62,384 bases of DNA from positions 1-62,384 of IMG/VR virus record IMGVR_UViG_3300028194_000282. One strand, given 5' to 3'. Position numbers and translations under genes: made by a program. Shown here one piece after another: positions 9,101 to 16,601 of the stretch. The notes below the pieces were generated by a model, which saw only the letters and a list, made by a program, of their open reading frames with translations, did not search any database and was not told the DNA's origin. The first letter of the stretch is position 1. Each line of letters begins with the position of its first letter. Source of the DNA: a virus.

Positions 9101-10776
9101 GTATAGGTTTGTGTTGGTGTTGTAAGGTCATCTACATATTGTACTGCAGGAAATTGGAAGCCAATCTCTGTTGATGCAGGTGAAGACGTTATATTAATTG
9201 CTTGTTCTATAGCACTTATTCCACTCTGAAATTTTAAAATAGATAAAGTAGCATCTGAAATAGTACTAACAAAAAGAGAGTTATATTGGTCAGTTAAAGT
9301 AGTTCCTTGTGAAGAGTTAGCCATAGGCTCAATGTTTCCACCCGGTAGACTTGTTCCTATTGCTGCTAGAAATTCATCGCTTGTAGCCATTTCATATACA
9401 CTAGTATATGTTTGAGTTAATAACCAACCTAATGTTATAGTTAAAGGAGGTAAGTTTTCTGTAGTTGGTGATGGTGTTGCACCTGCCCAACTGTCGTGTT
9501 GAAATGTAAATTGAAAAGTAATAAGTGCACCTTCAACTAAATCTAATCCGTTTAAGTTAAAAGTACATATAGCATCTCCAATAGTTTGACTTCCTTGAAT
9601 GGTATAAGTACCATTAGATAAAGTACCATCTACTGAGTCGGGGTCAAATGTTCCTTTGTTTCCTGACAAGCTATAATCAAATCGTACAGGATTTCCATTA
9701 AAGTCTATCATATCATATCCTTCGACATAATTTCCAAACATTAATCTATTACCCATAATTGTTTGTGCTTGTGACAATCTTGGCACATTATCAAACAACC
9801 TTAGTATTTCTGATGCAGGTAAAATTGTAAAAATCTTACTACTAGAAAAAGTATATGTTACAAGTTGATTGTCTACATATCCATTATCTATCTTTGTTAG
9901 TTTTTCAATAATTTTTATGGTAGGACTATTAGCATCTTTAAACAGTAAATCAATACCTGTAACTAAAGGTCCTCCTGTGTTAAAAGTTATTTCAGCAGTA
10001 TTGAAAAGATTAGTCATCCCTTCGTTTAAAAAACTATCTCCTGAAAACTGAAAGTTGTTAGGTAAAAACGCAGGAGTAGTAAATTGTGATGTTGCTGAAT
10101 ACTCGTCATCATCATATTTATATCTATATCCAAAACATAAAAACCTTTCTTCTAAGTAGTTTTCTTGTCCACCTGTTCTAACTAAGTTTATAGTTGGTGC
10201 TGCAGCAGGAGGTCTCTTAATAACCATTATGTCATCAAAAGCAAACCCATCTACTAAAGGAGTTCCTACAGGGTCCTCATAATTTTTTGTTACATTAATC
10301 TTTCTAGGAGGGTTTACATTATCCGTAAAGAATAACATATTTTCAATTTTATTTACCCCTGTTATAAGAAATTGTTCGTCAAAGTTTAAGGTAGTGTTTA
10401 TCCCTCCCCCATCATTTACACTTTCAACGTGGTACTGAACAATGGTATTATTGGTATTATACGAAACTATTAAATCAAGCTTTCCTGTAGGACTACTTGT
10501 AAAGTTTTTATCGTGAATAAACCAATAGATAGTTTCTAATGCTCCGTCTTCAAAAACACCTATACATCTAGCTTCAGAAGAAAGATTTTCTCCTTCAAAC
10601 TGAATAGTAGTTAGTTGTGTATTTCCTAACGAATTTTCTATGACTCCTATTTCTGATGACTCAGTAGAACCCATACGAACATTAGTGGCATCAACGTATT
10701 GACCATTTGGAACAAGTCGTTCATCAACCATCTTGTTCATTTTACCTGCAGTAAAATTTCTTGTTAGATTTGCCAT
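6103..10776 (-). CDS. Tail nozzle / tubular protein B-like, 1,557 aa
   Basis: The N-terminus (NFTAGKMNKMVDERLVPNG) is the signature start of the large tail-tube nozzle proteins of crAss-like and other short-tailed Bacteroidota phages, functional counterparts of T7 gp12: a 'K-M-N-x-D-x-R-L-V-P-N-G-x-Y-x-D-A-x-N' opening followed by beta-propeller-like repeats. It is about twice as long as T7 gp12, with inserted Cys-containing beta-domains in the C-terminal third and a Cys-rich end. It is directly downstream (1 bp) of the ring/adaptor gene, as expected for head-to-tail assembly order. Confidence 0.75.
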   Translation of the reverse strand: MANLTRNFTAGKMNKMVDERLVPNGQYVDATNVRMGSTESSEIGVIENSLGNTQLTTIQFEGENLSSEARCIGVFEDGALETIYWFIHDKNFTSSPTGKLDLIVSYNTNNTIVQYHVESVNDGGGINTTLNFDEQFLITGVNKIENMLFFTDNVNPPRKINVTKNYEDPVGTPLVDGFAFDDIMVIKRPPAAAPTINLVRTGGQENYLEERFLCFGYRYKYDDDEYSATSQFTTPAFLPNNFQFSGDSFLNEGMTNLFNTAEITFNTGGPLVTGIDLLFKDANSPTIKIIEKLTKIDNGYVDNQLVTYTFSSSKIFTILPASEILRLFDNVPRLSQAQTIMGNRLMFGNYVEGYDMIDFNGNPVRFDYSLSGNKGTFDPDSVDGTLSNGTYTIQGSQTIGDAICTFNLNGLDLVEGALITFQFTFQHDSWAGATPSPTTENLPPLTITLGWLLTQTYTSVYEMATSDEFLAAIGTSLPGGNIEPMANSSQGTTLTDQYNSLFVSTISDATLSILKFQSGISAIEQAINITSSPASTEIGFQFPAVQYVDDLTTPTQTYTEYFSILSNDLEYQKSGNGSSLHSNRSYEIGILYMDEFNRTTPALVSEFNTFHFSCEDSATKNTIDVNIPTTQIAPSFATSYKFALKPDKETYETIYSNIFFTDPNSNETYFLLEAENSQKVTEGQRFIVKADTNGPTRNCVYATVLDKDAKTKDFIEIPSEDDPDENIPVPSGTYMKIKANNFSVETTENAIIDFGCKQTTAKGADNYPLVTYPVNISGTDANNPSYTHVDYTIPGGSRIVFEFRFNRNGYRGGDGNCEKREYLLEKTLTSSQDYDNFKEWFDGDNVQAVLNQGVSLVGGSGGDIENSYDNTLLTSPGNLPQSLGTNHYAFFRNTTTNQLKFCARGTRACESSKWRKNGRSSARICITVFRAENTIIFESEPLDSSPDIWYEGAKTYRIASGNNTCQFVLTVGSTEPEAIAFNYIDLDGFSETVIVQPDTSVTVNGRCGSASISPATVPSNPANVTIVSTALTAGTHLADIQNQIFSTGQGAIASSGFYNCFAFGNGAESYKIRDSLLGLDFKPGSRVTSTQNQDYEKVRRFADITYSGIFGDESNINKLNEFNAGLLNFKLLEESFGPIQKLFGRETDILTLQEDKISYVLQGKNLLSDAGAGNLLTNVPEVLGTQIARIEEYGISHNPESFAQYGPDKFFTDAKRGVVLQLSGTSYQNDSLQNISELGMRPWFRDLFNIQFEKQKLGGFDPYMNEFVLAGNQQLLPIPKSCVSCGVQQEITVVSGEPFDECFDVGDSVGPVTISWAVSGKGPTGSFDVDATYSGQTTSANNQTVSGSLVVSKNSINQDELEVVITSSSSSTFLLTVSCPNAKRITIVEVCVSSANEQGLEIHNEHRFIDGTFVSPLNSTGVSFAQGSGSVVVSFYQSTLGNQGQGPIPTTGSNMTLAFRKLQNDTAVFEPNSNKFRFLKSATEYVNTPSSVAALIAASTGLTTNSSLAPNYYSGTFLMPSVITDDYLYIIYDYRKPTLIDLCYGADASSSCCGCAT

Positions 10777-10777
10777 A

Positions 10778-11701
10778 TTACTTTAACCACTTATCTCGAC
10801 CCCTTAAGTTTTGTAAAAGTCTTCCGGGATGTATGTTACTAATTCTAATTTTTGCGTTTCTCAATAATGCTGATTTACGCTTTCTTGCTCTTGTAACTAC
10901 ATATTCTTGTACTTGTAGTTTAGAACCTAATATTGCATACTCTATTGCTGCATAAATAAAATCTTCAAATAATTTATTTACAGTAACTAAACTATCGTTA
11001 CCATTCATCATACCATCAGATACATATTCCAACACACATAACTCATCAGCCATTCCTGAACTAAAATTAATAACTCCTCCTTTAGGGTCGATTTTAAATG
11101 TGGGATTAGCATTTGCAGTTTCAGTATTAAGACCAAACCTCGCACCTATTCCATATTCAAAATACCAATTCCCATCAATGTTCCAACCCATATTTCCATT
11201 CTGACTTGAGTTAGCATTTAAGTATATTGATTGTTTTGTGCCATCTAATCTATCTCTATCAATGGTTGAATGTTGTGGCTTTAAAGCATTACCATCAATA
11301 TCAAATAAAATTCTACAGTCATTGTCCTGTAAGTATGCACCTGACCAATTGGTTTGAATGTTCTCACTTAATGGCTTTAGTAATCCATTTTGATATAAAG
11401 ATACTCTTACCCAATTCACATAATCAGATGGCAAGACATATCTTAAAGAATCACAAACACTAAGTTCTAATATTTTAATTTCTTTAAATGCATCATAGTT
11501 TAATTCTTGTATTGCTCTTTTTGCGTGAAACAAAATCTTAAACCTTTCCTCATTATTTACAAGACTATGATTGCCTTGATACATAAGTAGAAAATTGTTT
11601 ACTATATCTTCTAAAGAAACATATTGATATGAACCCCAATTAGCATCTTCAGGAACTAGTCCTCCATTTTCATAATATTGATAATCTGTTATATATGCCA
11701 T
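10778..11701 (-). CDS. Head-tail connector/ring protein (tail tubular protein A-like), 307 aa
   Basis: The product starts MAYITDYQYYENGG. A helical region (DIVNNFLLMYQGNHSLVNNE then FHAKRAIQELNYDAF) is followed by a beta-rich central domain and a helical basic C-terminus (VTRARKRKSALLRN). This helical-bundle plus beta-insertion layout matches the T7 gp11-like ring proteins of crAss-type tails. It sits 2 bp after another connector gene and 1 bp before the nozzle gene, so the genes run in portal-to-tail assembly order. Confidence 0.7.
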   Translation of the reverse strand: MAYITDYQYYENGGLVPEDANWGSYQYVSLEDIVNNFLLMYQGNHSLVNNEERFKILFHAKRAIQELNYDAFKEIKILELSVCDSLRYVLPSDYVNWVRVSLYQNGLLKPLSENIQTNWSGAYLQDNDCRILFDIDGNALKPQHSTIDRDRLDGTKQSIYLNANSSQNGNMGWNIDGNWYFEYGIGARFGLNTETANANPTFKIDPKGGVINFSSGMADELCVLEYVSDGMMNGNDSLVTVNKLFEDFIYAAIEYAILGSKLQVQEYVVTRARKRKSALLRNAKIRISNIHPGRLLQNLRGRDKWLK

Positions 11702-11703
11702 AA

Positions 11704-12675
11704 TTATTTTTCTTCTTGATTGTTTGCTTGCTCTTCACTTCCTGCGAACTGAACTGCTTCTACTTCTCTAATTGACATACCTGCATATTGAAGAATTTTA
11801 TTAATCAAATTAACTTCATCATCATTTGGTAATTCAAAATCCTGATAGTCAGATGCTGATTGGTCAAAGGCAGGTTCTCCATTCGTTAGTGTTACAAATG
11901 TCCATTTAGGTACATAAGGAAATCTAATGTATTGACAAACCACTTGCCCAACATTATTTATAGTGTCAGGAAATAACTCCCCTTGTAATCCGTTTTGTGT
12001 ATAAGCAGGGTATGTAAGATTTGGTGCAGTAAGTATTGAGTTATTCAACATAGTAATTTTACTATGTGTAACTTTTTCTGCTTCTTTTATATCTGCTGCT
12101 GAATATATAATATAGTCTTTACCTATACTATCCCATACTGATGCTCCCTGAGTTGTTCTAACTATAAGTTGTGTTGCACTTAAAATTTGTCTAATTACAG
12201 TGTTATATGTAATACCACCTGTAACTGTAGCTGCTATATCTCCTACTTGTACTCCTGCAGCAATAAAATCTGCCGTACTATCAAAAACACCTACACTACC
12301 ACCATTAGTTCCGGTAGTAGTTCCCTGTATTAATATCTTGTTGTAAACTAAATTTTTGTTTATTAAATAATAATCATCATTAGTTGTTGTCAACGAGGGT
12401 AAAAAATACTCATTATAACCTCCGTTATTTAACAAGGGTAATTGTCTAGAAAATGTATCAATAACTTCTTCTAGTCCTTTTGTAATATCAGCGTACCCCG
12501 TACCGGATGCACGAGCATTTTCCTTATTAATCTGATAGTTGTACGAATAAAAATAATTTTCAAATAAATCTAACTGTGCTTGTTTTGCAAATAAGTTAAA
12601 GTCTGATGGGGATATATATCCGTAATTATTTTTGTTCAGGACGGACATTACCGTCTGTCTTACTGAATTTATCAT
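11704..12675 (-). CDS. Head-tail connector/ring protein with inserted beta-domain, 323 aa
   Basis: I chose the ATG at 12675 (MINSVRQTVMSVLNKNNYG) because a -7 box at 12692-12699 lies just upstream and the longer frame would place it inside the gene. The N-terminus (YISPSDFNLFAKQAQLDLFE) is typical of crAss-like ring/connector proteins. A central beta-domain (VGDIAATVTGGITYNTVI...KDYIIYSAADI) resembles part of the 165-aa virion protein at 33359-33856. It has its own promoter, next to a strong terminator for the upstream gene. Confidence 0.7.
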   Translation of the reverse strand: MINSVRQTVMSVLNKNNYGYISPSDFNLFAKQAQLDLFENYFYSYNYQINKENARASGTGYADITKGLEEVIDTFSRQLPLLNNGGYNEYFLPSLTTTNDDYYLINKNLVYNKILIQGTTTGTNGGSVGVFDSTADFIAAGVQVGDIAATVTGGITYNTVIRQILSATQLIVRTTQGASVWDSIGKDYIIYSAADIKEAEKVTHSKITMLNNSILTAPNLTYPAYTQNGLQGELFPDTINNVGQVVCQYIRFPYVPKWTFVTLTNGEPAFDQSASDYQDFELPNDDEVNLINKILQYAGMSIREVEAVQFAGSEEQANNQEEK

Positions 12676-12691
12676 CTGTTCACTTTTACTA

Positions 12692-12699
12692 CAAAGATA
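12692..12699 (-). promoter_or_regulatory. Promoter -7 box TATCTTTG for the connector/tail genes
   Basis: TATCTTTG (TAnnTTTG class) lies 16 nt upstream of the connector ATG. A TTTG occurs 21 nt further upstream, inside the adjacent terminator hairpin, close to the Bacteroidota -33/-7 spacing. Promoter and terminator therefore overlap. Confidence 0.55.
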
Positions 12700-12711
12700 A
12701 ACAAAATAAAA

Positions 12712-12737
12712 AGACCTCTTCAAAAATGAAGAGGTCT
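12712..12737 (-). terminator. Rho-independent terminator, 11-bp perfect stem
   Basis: On the minus strand AGACCTCTTCA, a TTTT loop and TGAAGAGGTCT form a perfect 11-bp stem followed by TTTTTATTTTG. It ends transcription after the 94-aa gene, separating head from tail transcription units. Confidence 0.85.
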
Positions 12738-12764
12738 CTTAAAAATGTAATAAAGTTAGTTTAA

Positions 12765-13049
12765 TTAACTAGCACCAACTGTTACTCCTGTAATAACTTC
12801 GCCTTTAGGAATCATAACTAAATGCTCAACTTTCATCCAATTAGTTTGTGCTGCAAGAATGATTGCTTGGTTAATTGCATCTGCTGATGCAACCGTTAAT
12901 CCTGTTCCTACTACAGTGTAAATTGAAGCGTTGTCTGAAGAGTGAAGTTTAATTGAAGTTTCAGCTACAACACCAACAAACAAACCACCGTTGATAGGCA
13001 CTTGTGCAGGTTCGAAATCTTCGATTGCAAATTGTAAATACTTGTTCAT
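12765..13049 (-). CDS. Small beta-rich virion-associated protein (94 aa), function unknown
   Basis: The product starts MNKYLQFAIEDFEPAQV. It is uncharged and beta-rich with a repeated Val/Thr/Gly pattern and no Cys. It forms its own small transcription unit: a hairpin plus T-run and a -7 box lie upstream, and a perfect terminator downstream. Isolation between the capsid block and the connector genes, with strong flanking signals, suggests high-level expression, as for a capsid decoration or head-fibre protein. This is inference; I do not recognise the family. Confidence 0.6.
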   Translation of the reverse strand: MNKYLQFAIEDFEPAQVPINGGLFVGVVAETSIKLHSSDNASIYTVVGTGLTVASADAINQAIILAAQTNWMKVEHLVMIPKGEVITGVTVGAS

Positions 13050-13072
13050 AATAATATATTTTAAAAATTAGT

Positions 13073-13097
13073 AAAAAACACTATCCTCGTGATAGTG
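13073..13097 (-). terminator. Stem-loop with T-run (terminator or attenuator)
   Basis: CACTATC-ACGAG-GATAGTG (13079-13097) followed by TTTTTT (13073-13078) on the minus strand. It ends the unit containing the 250-aa gene, but it also lies downstream of a TATATTTG box (13107-13114), so it may act as an attenuator in the leader of the 94-aa gene. Confidence 0.6.
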
Positions 13098-13106
13098 ACT
13101 AAGCCA

Positions 13107-13114
13107 CAAATATA
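13107..13114 (-). promoter_or_regulatory. Possible -7 box TATATTTG
   Basis: The box has TAnnTTTG form on the minus strand, 58 nt upstream of the ATG at 13049, with the stem-loop between. No clear -33 element. Confidence 0.4.
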
Positions 13115-13119
13115 CGATA

Positions 13120-13872
13120 TTAATTTAATAAAGATTCCAAGTGTTTAAGCACTTCAATACCATCATCACTTCTCATATAAGAAGTAACTAAATCCATACC
13201 ATCTTTTCCAAATGGAACATTTAATAGTTTAGATTTATTAGTCTTGGTATTAAACCATACTTCTTTTTGACTTTTTCTAAAAGATAACAAACCTTCATCA
13301 AAGAACCTTTGAACAGTTCCTTGTAGTTTTAAATCAGGGTCTTTAAGAATGTCTAAGAACTCTGCAGGATAATTTCTAGCATATACTAGTACATCTCTTT
13401 TAAGTTCAGCACTAGAGGTCCTAGAGGTGTCTGTGTTGAATAATACTCTACAGATGTTTTCTAACATCTCAATAGATAGATTTCTAGCTTCACCTAAAGC
13501 ATCAGCTTCAACCATTAGGTCTTCTACTTGTTCTTCAGCATCTTTAGCTTTGTCAATCTCAATAAACTTTTTACCGTTTAAAGGGTGATAGTGTAAAAAT
13601 TCTTGTAATACTTGGTCTGTTTTCGGAACATATAAAAATCCATCTTCAAAAATTACCGGAGTAAGTAAAACATTCTTGTCTTGCTCGTCTACAAATGGAC
13701 TTTTTTGATTGCTTGAATACCTAAGTTCTCTGTTGATACCGTTGGTATCATCAAACCATAATAAAGGGAATCTTTGTGAGTGTCTTATTGGCAGCATAAA
13801 AGAAAGTGGTGCTGCTTCTTTGGTTAGTTTGTAACTCTTGTCTACAAACGCATTGGTCTTGTTTTTTTTCAT
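13120..13872 (-). CDS. Putative head-associated structural protein, 250 aa
   Basis: The product starts MKKNKTNAFVDKSYKLTKEA, followed by SFMLPIRHSQRFPLLWFDDT. This type of protein is found next to the major capsid gene in crAss-like and marine Bacteroidota podoviruses. It has a beta-rich N-terminal half and a helical, charged C-terminal half. It is separated from the capsid gene by the terminator hairpin at 13911-13938 and probably depends on read-through. The function has not been assigned to my knowledge; an assembly or head-completion role is likely from position. Confidence 0.6.
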   Translation of the reverse strand: MKKNKTNAFVDKSYKLTKEAAPLSFMLPIRHSQRFPLLWFDDTNGINRELRYSSNQKSPFVDEQDKNVLLTPVIFEDGFLYVPKTDQVLQEFLHYHPLNGKKFIEIDKAKDAEEQVEDLMVEADALGEARNLSIEMLENICRVLFNTDTSRTSSAELKRDVLVYARNYPAEFLDILKDPDLKLQGTVQRFFDEGLLSFRKSQKEVWFNTKTNKSKLLNVPFGKDGMDLVTSYMRSDDGIEVLKHLESLLN

Positions 13873-13910
13873 TATAATAAAATTAGATTAAAATTAAAGT
13901 TTAAATAAAA

Positions 13911-13938
13911 AAGGGAGTGTCTTTGAAGACACCCCCTT
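13911..13938 (-). terminator. Terminator after the capsid gene, built on the 16-bp palindrome
   Basis: The recurring GTGTCTT-AAGACAC palindrome (13917-13932) is extended here by AAGGG/CCCTT arms, with one A/C mismatch between the arms and the palindrome. On the minus strand the hairpin is followed by TTTTATTT. It lies between the capsid stop and the 250-aa gene and would lower downstream expression relative to capsid. Confidence 0.75.
13917..13932. repeat. 16-bp palindrome GTGTCTTTGAAGACAC, copy 1
   Basis: Exact copy of the dispersed palindrome; intergenic, core of the capsid-gene terminator hairpin. Confidence 0.95.
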
Positions 13939-13950
13939 AGTATTGCCTTC

Positions 13951-15393
13951 TTAGTTCTTAAATAAGAAGAAGTTGTTAGCACCTAAAGTACATACTGCTC
14001 TTTCAGATAAGAAGTTTACCTCCATAGCATCTAAGCTAGAAGTTTTTGCTCCACCTGCTGAACCTGTAATCCAAGTCTTGTAACGTCTGTCTTCAGTTTC
14101 TGAAGCTCTATATCTAACGTGCAAGAATGGTCTCTTAGCGTTCTTCCCTAAGATTTGGTCATATACAGAAGTAGAACCTGCAGGAACTAAAAGTCCACTT
14201 ACTTTTCCACTACCTGCAACATTTGAAAGACCACCTCTCATTGTTGGGTCGTTTAGGTATTTCCAATCAGACTTGTAGAAATCATAACCTCTACGGAATC
14301 CTGTGAAACCTAAGTTTAGAGCCATTTCTTTCTCATTGTCAAATAGACCATAAGATACTCCACCTGCTGCATTAGAAGATTGTTGAGATAACATATCGTC
14401 AATGTCGAAAGAGAAATCTCTATCTACAAATACTACGTTCTCTTCAATTGCTCCTTGCTTGTCAAGTCTAGAAATAATAGAATCCCACTCTGCTAAAGTA
14501 ACAGGGTTTCCTCCACCATATACATTTCCTCTTTCCTCAACAACGTAGAAGATACCATCTGAACCTTTGTTACCACCGTCAGCAAAATCTGCTTGTGAAA
14601 TCACACCACCATTTGCTTCAGCCGGAACTGCTTCAATCATTGCAGTCTCAAGATAATCGTCAAAACGTAATCTTGTTTCGTGCTCAGACTTTAAATACCA
14701 TAGGTATCCGTTTGCTCCGTTTTCAGTTGTAACCTCAACCCATCCAATCTGTGCCATATCAGAACCTGATACTGCATACTTATCTTTTAAGATAATTGGA
14801 GAATTTTCGAAGATGAAATCATCAGCTTCTAGAGAGTTAGCCATTCCTACTGTTCCTTTAGCAAATTCAGAACCGTAAATAAATACAGTGAATTTGTTAC
14901 CTGCTGATGCCACCGGCATACCTGAAGCAGGATAGAAAGCTACTTTGAATGTTCTGTTAGCATAGTCTACTACAGTTACAAGTCCTTTTACTGAACCTCC
15001 ACCTGCGTTGTCGCTAATCATTACAGTTTGACCTGTTCTAATTGCAATTGAACCTGTTGCTGCATTTACGAATGCAGGATTCAATGCATCTAGTACAGTG
15101 AATGTTGCATCGTTATCGCCTGCTGCTGCTGCTCCTGCAGTCAAGTCAACATATTTAGTATGCAATCTTCCTTGTTCTGCCCATTTAATAAGGTCAGAGT
15201 TAGATGGCATTTCTGCTCCTACCATTCTTAAGAATGAAGAAATAGTTCTGTTTCCATAACGCTCAAATTCCTTTTCATAAGTATCAGGAAGATACTGATT
15301 CAAGAAATCAAAATTAGTTATGTAGTTTGATTCCAACGGCACTCTTTGTGCACTTGGTTGTAAATCAAAACCGGGTACGTTTGATACGCTCAT
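13951..15393 (-). CDS. Major capsid protein (HK97-fold, crAss-like type), 480 aa
   Basis: I recognise this as the major head protein by strong resemblance to crAss-like capsid proteins. Recognisable segments are the N-terminal FLNQYLPDTYEKEFERYGNR, the block AQIGWVEVTTENGANGYLWY followed by LKSEHETRLRFDDYLE near residues 215-250, and the C-terminal VRYRASETEDRRYKTW. Length is normal (480-500 aa). A beta insertion near residues 85-170 is probably a surface domain. The order scaffold, capsid, terminator is classical. It is expected to be the most expressed gene, consistent with the strong hairpin behind it. Confidence 0.88.
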   Translation of the reverse strand: MSVSNVPGFDLQPSAQRVPLESNYITNFDFLNQYLPDTYEKEFERYGNRTISSFLRMVGAEMPSNSDLIKWAEQGRLHTKYVDLTAGAAAAGDNDATFTVLDALNPAFVNAATGSIAIRTGQTVMISDNAGGGSVKGLVTVVDYANRTFKVAFYPASGMPVASAGNKFTVFIYGSEFAKGTVGMANSLEADDFIFENSPIILKDKYAVSGSDMAQIGWVEVTTENGANGYLWYLKSEHETRLRFDDYLETAMIEAVPAEANGGVISQADFADGGNKGSDGIFYVVEERGNVYGGGNPVTLAEWDSIISRLDKQGAIEENVVFVDRDFSFDIDDMLSQQSSNAAGGVSYGLFDNEKEMALNLGFTGFRRGYDFYKSDWKYLNDPTMRGGLSNVAGSGKVSGLLVPAGSTSVYDQILGKNAKRPFLHVRYRASETEDRRYKTWITGSAGGAKTSSLDAMEVNFLSERAVCTLGANNFFLFKN

Positions 15394-15422
15394 AATTTTA
15401 AATTTTTTAGTTTAACATTTAT

Positions 15423-16544
15423 TTATTTTCTACTACTTCGAATCTTTAAACCTCGACCTGAGTCAGGGGATAAAGACTTGATTTGCATTCCTGATTTAGT
15501 GTTCCCAACTTCAGGAGCAGAGCGAGTCGTCATATTTATATTTTTTAACTTCTTCATCTGCTCATCTGCTGCTTGACTTTTACCTTGCTCATAAAAGAAC
15601 TTGGCAAATTTATCAGGGTGCATCGCCATCGCTAGTGACCTGTGATATCCTTTTGCATCTTCCATTACACCATCTGCATCTAGAAATTTCTTTATAAAAT
15701 TACTAGGGTCTAGTTGGTTCTTTTTCAATTCATCAGAATCTCCCGGTGAAAAATAAACTTTGTTGTCATCTATACTGAACTCAAAACCTTTGAACTCACT
15801 GAATACATTGTTAGTTTTTTCTGTGAACACCTCGCCCTTACGGACATTTTGTTCATTAACTGTCTTCGCTTCTGCTACATATTGCTTATAGCGTTGGTAT
15901 TCTTCTGATTCACTTTCAGATGCAGCTTCCCTTCTTGACTCAAGAGGTACACTATATTGCTCTTTTTGATTCTCAAAATAATCCTTTGCTTTCGCAATAG
16001 TTTTTTTCTTTGCTAATTTGATTTTTCTAATAGCCTTCTCATCATCAACATCTTCGTCAAATGAATAGTCCTCCATTAAATCTTGAATATCATCTGCATC
16101 TAAACCTTTTTCAGTCGCAGATAAATACTCTCTTAGCAAATCGTCTGAATCCATTTCATTGTAATCCTTTTGAAGTTTTACAAAGTCTTCGAATCCTCGA
16201 CCTGTTTCTTTTTTAAATTTTAGATACTTAGATACATCTTCAGGAAGAGGTTCTCTCTCTCTCTGTTTTTGTAAATCGTCAAGAGAATTAATCTCCTCAC
16301 CATATCTATTACCAATATATTTTAGAACGTCTTCTTCTTTTAACTGTGAAGAGTCAGTTTTAATTTCTTCGTCAACTATAGGAGTTTCCTCTTTTAGTTC
16401 TTTCTGTTCATTATTAGACTCCTGAACTATGGGAGTTGTTTCTTGGTCAAGTTTTTCCTCGTGCTTATTAAGCAATTCTTGTTCCACTTCTTGTACAGAT
16501 TTCTCCTCACCGGATACATCTAGTGCTTTTACTTTAATTTCCAT
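15423..16544 (-). CDS. Putative scaffolding protein, 373 aa
   Basis: A highly charged, Glu/Lys/Asp-rich, mostly helical protein with no Cys, directly upstream of the capsid gene and downstream of the portal gene. It starts MEIKVKALDVSGEEKSV. The middle (EEDVLKYIGNRYGEEINSLD, then YLKFKKETGRGFEDFVKLQK) resembles the scaffold-like proteins that precede capsid genes in crAss-like phages; the basic C-terminus (GRGLKIRSSRK) could contact capsid. Assigned by composition and position. A -7 box lies 24 nt upstream. Confidence 0.65.
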   Translation of the reverse strand: MEIKVKALDVSGEEKSVQEVEQELLNKHEEKLDQETTPIVQESNNEQKELKEETPIVDEEIKTDSSQLKEEDVLKYIGNRYGEEINSLDDLQKQREREPLPEDVSKYLKFKKETGRGFEDFVKLQKDYNEMDSDDLLREYLSATEKGLDADDIQDLMEDYSFDEDVDDEKAIRKIKLAKKKTIAKAKDYFENQKEQYSVPLESRREAASESESEEYQRYKQYVAEAKTVNEQNVRKGEVFTEKTNNVFSEFKGFEFSIDDNKVYFSPGDSDELKKNQLDPSNFIKKFLDADGVMEDAKGYHRSLAMAMHPDKFAKFFYEQGKSQAADEQMKKLKNINMTTRSAPEVGNTKSGMQIKSLSPDSGRGLKIRSSRK

Positions 16545-16567
16545 ATTATATTAGATTTAATTTTATA

Positions 16568-16600
16568 CAAAGTTACACAAAATTTATTAATGATTTAGAC
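16568..16600 (-). promoter_or_regulatory. Promoter for scaffold/capsid genes (TAACTTTG with upstream GTCTAAAT)
   Basis: The -7 box TAACTTTG (16568-16575) lies 24 nt before the scaffold ATG. GTCTAAAT (16593-16600, minus strand) lies 17 nt upstream; the same 8-mer appears before early plus-strand genes. A dedicated capsid-block promoter is plausible. Confidence 0.5.
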
Positions 16601-16601
16601 A

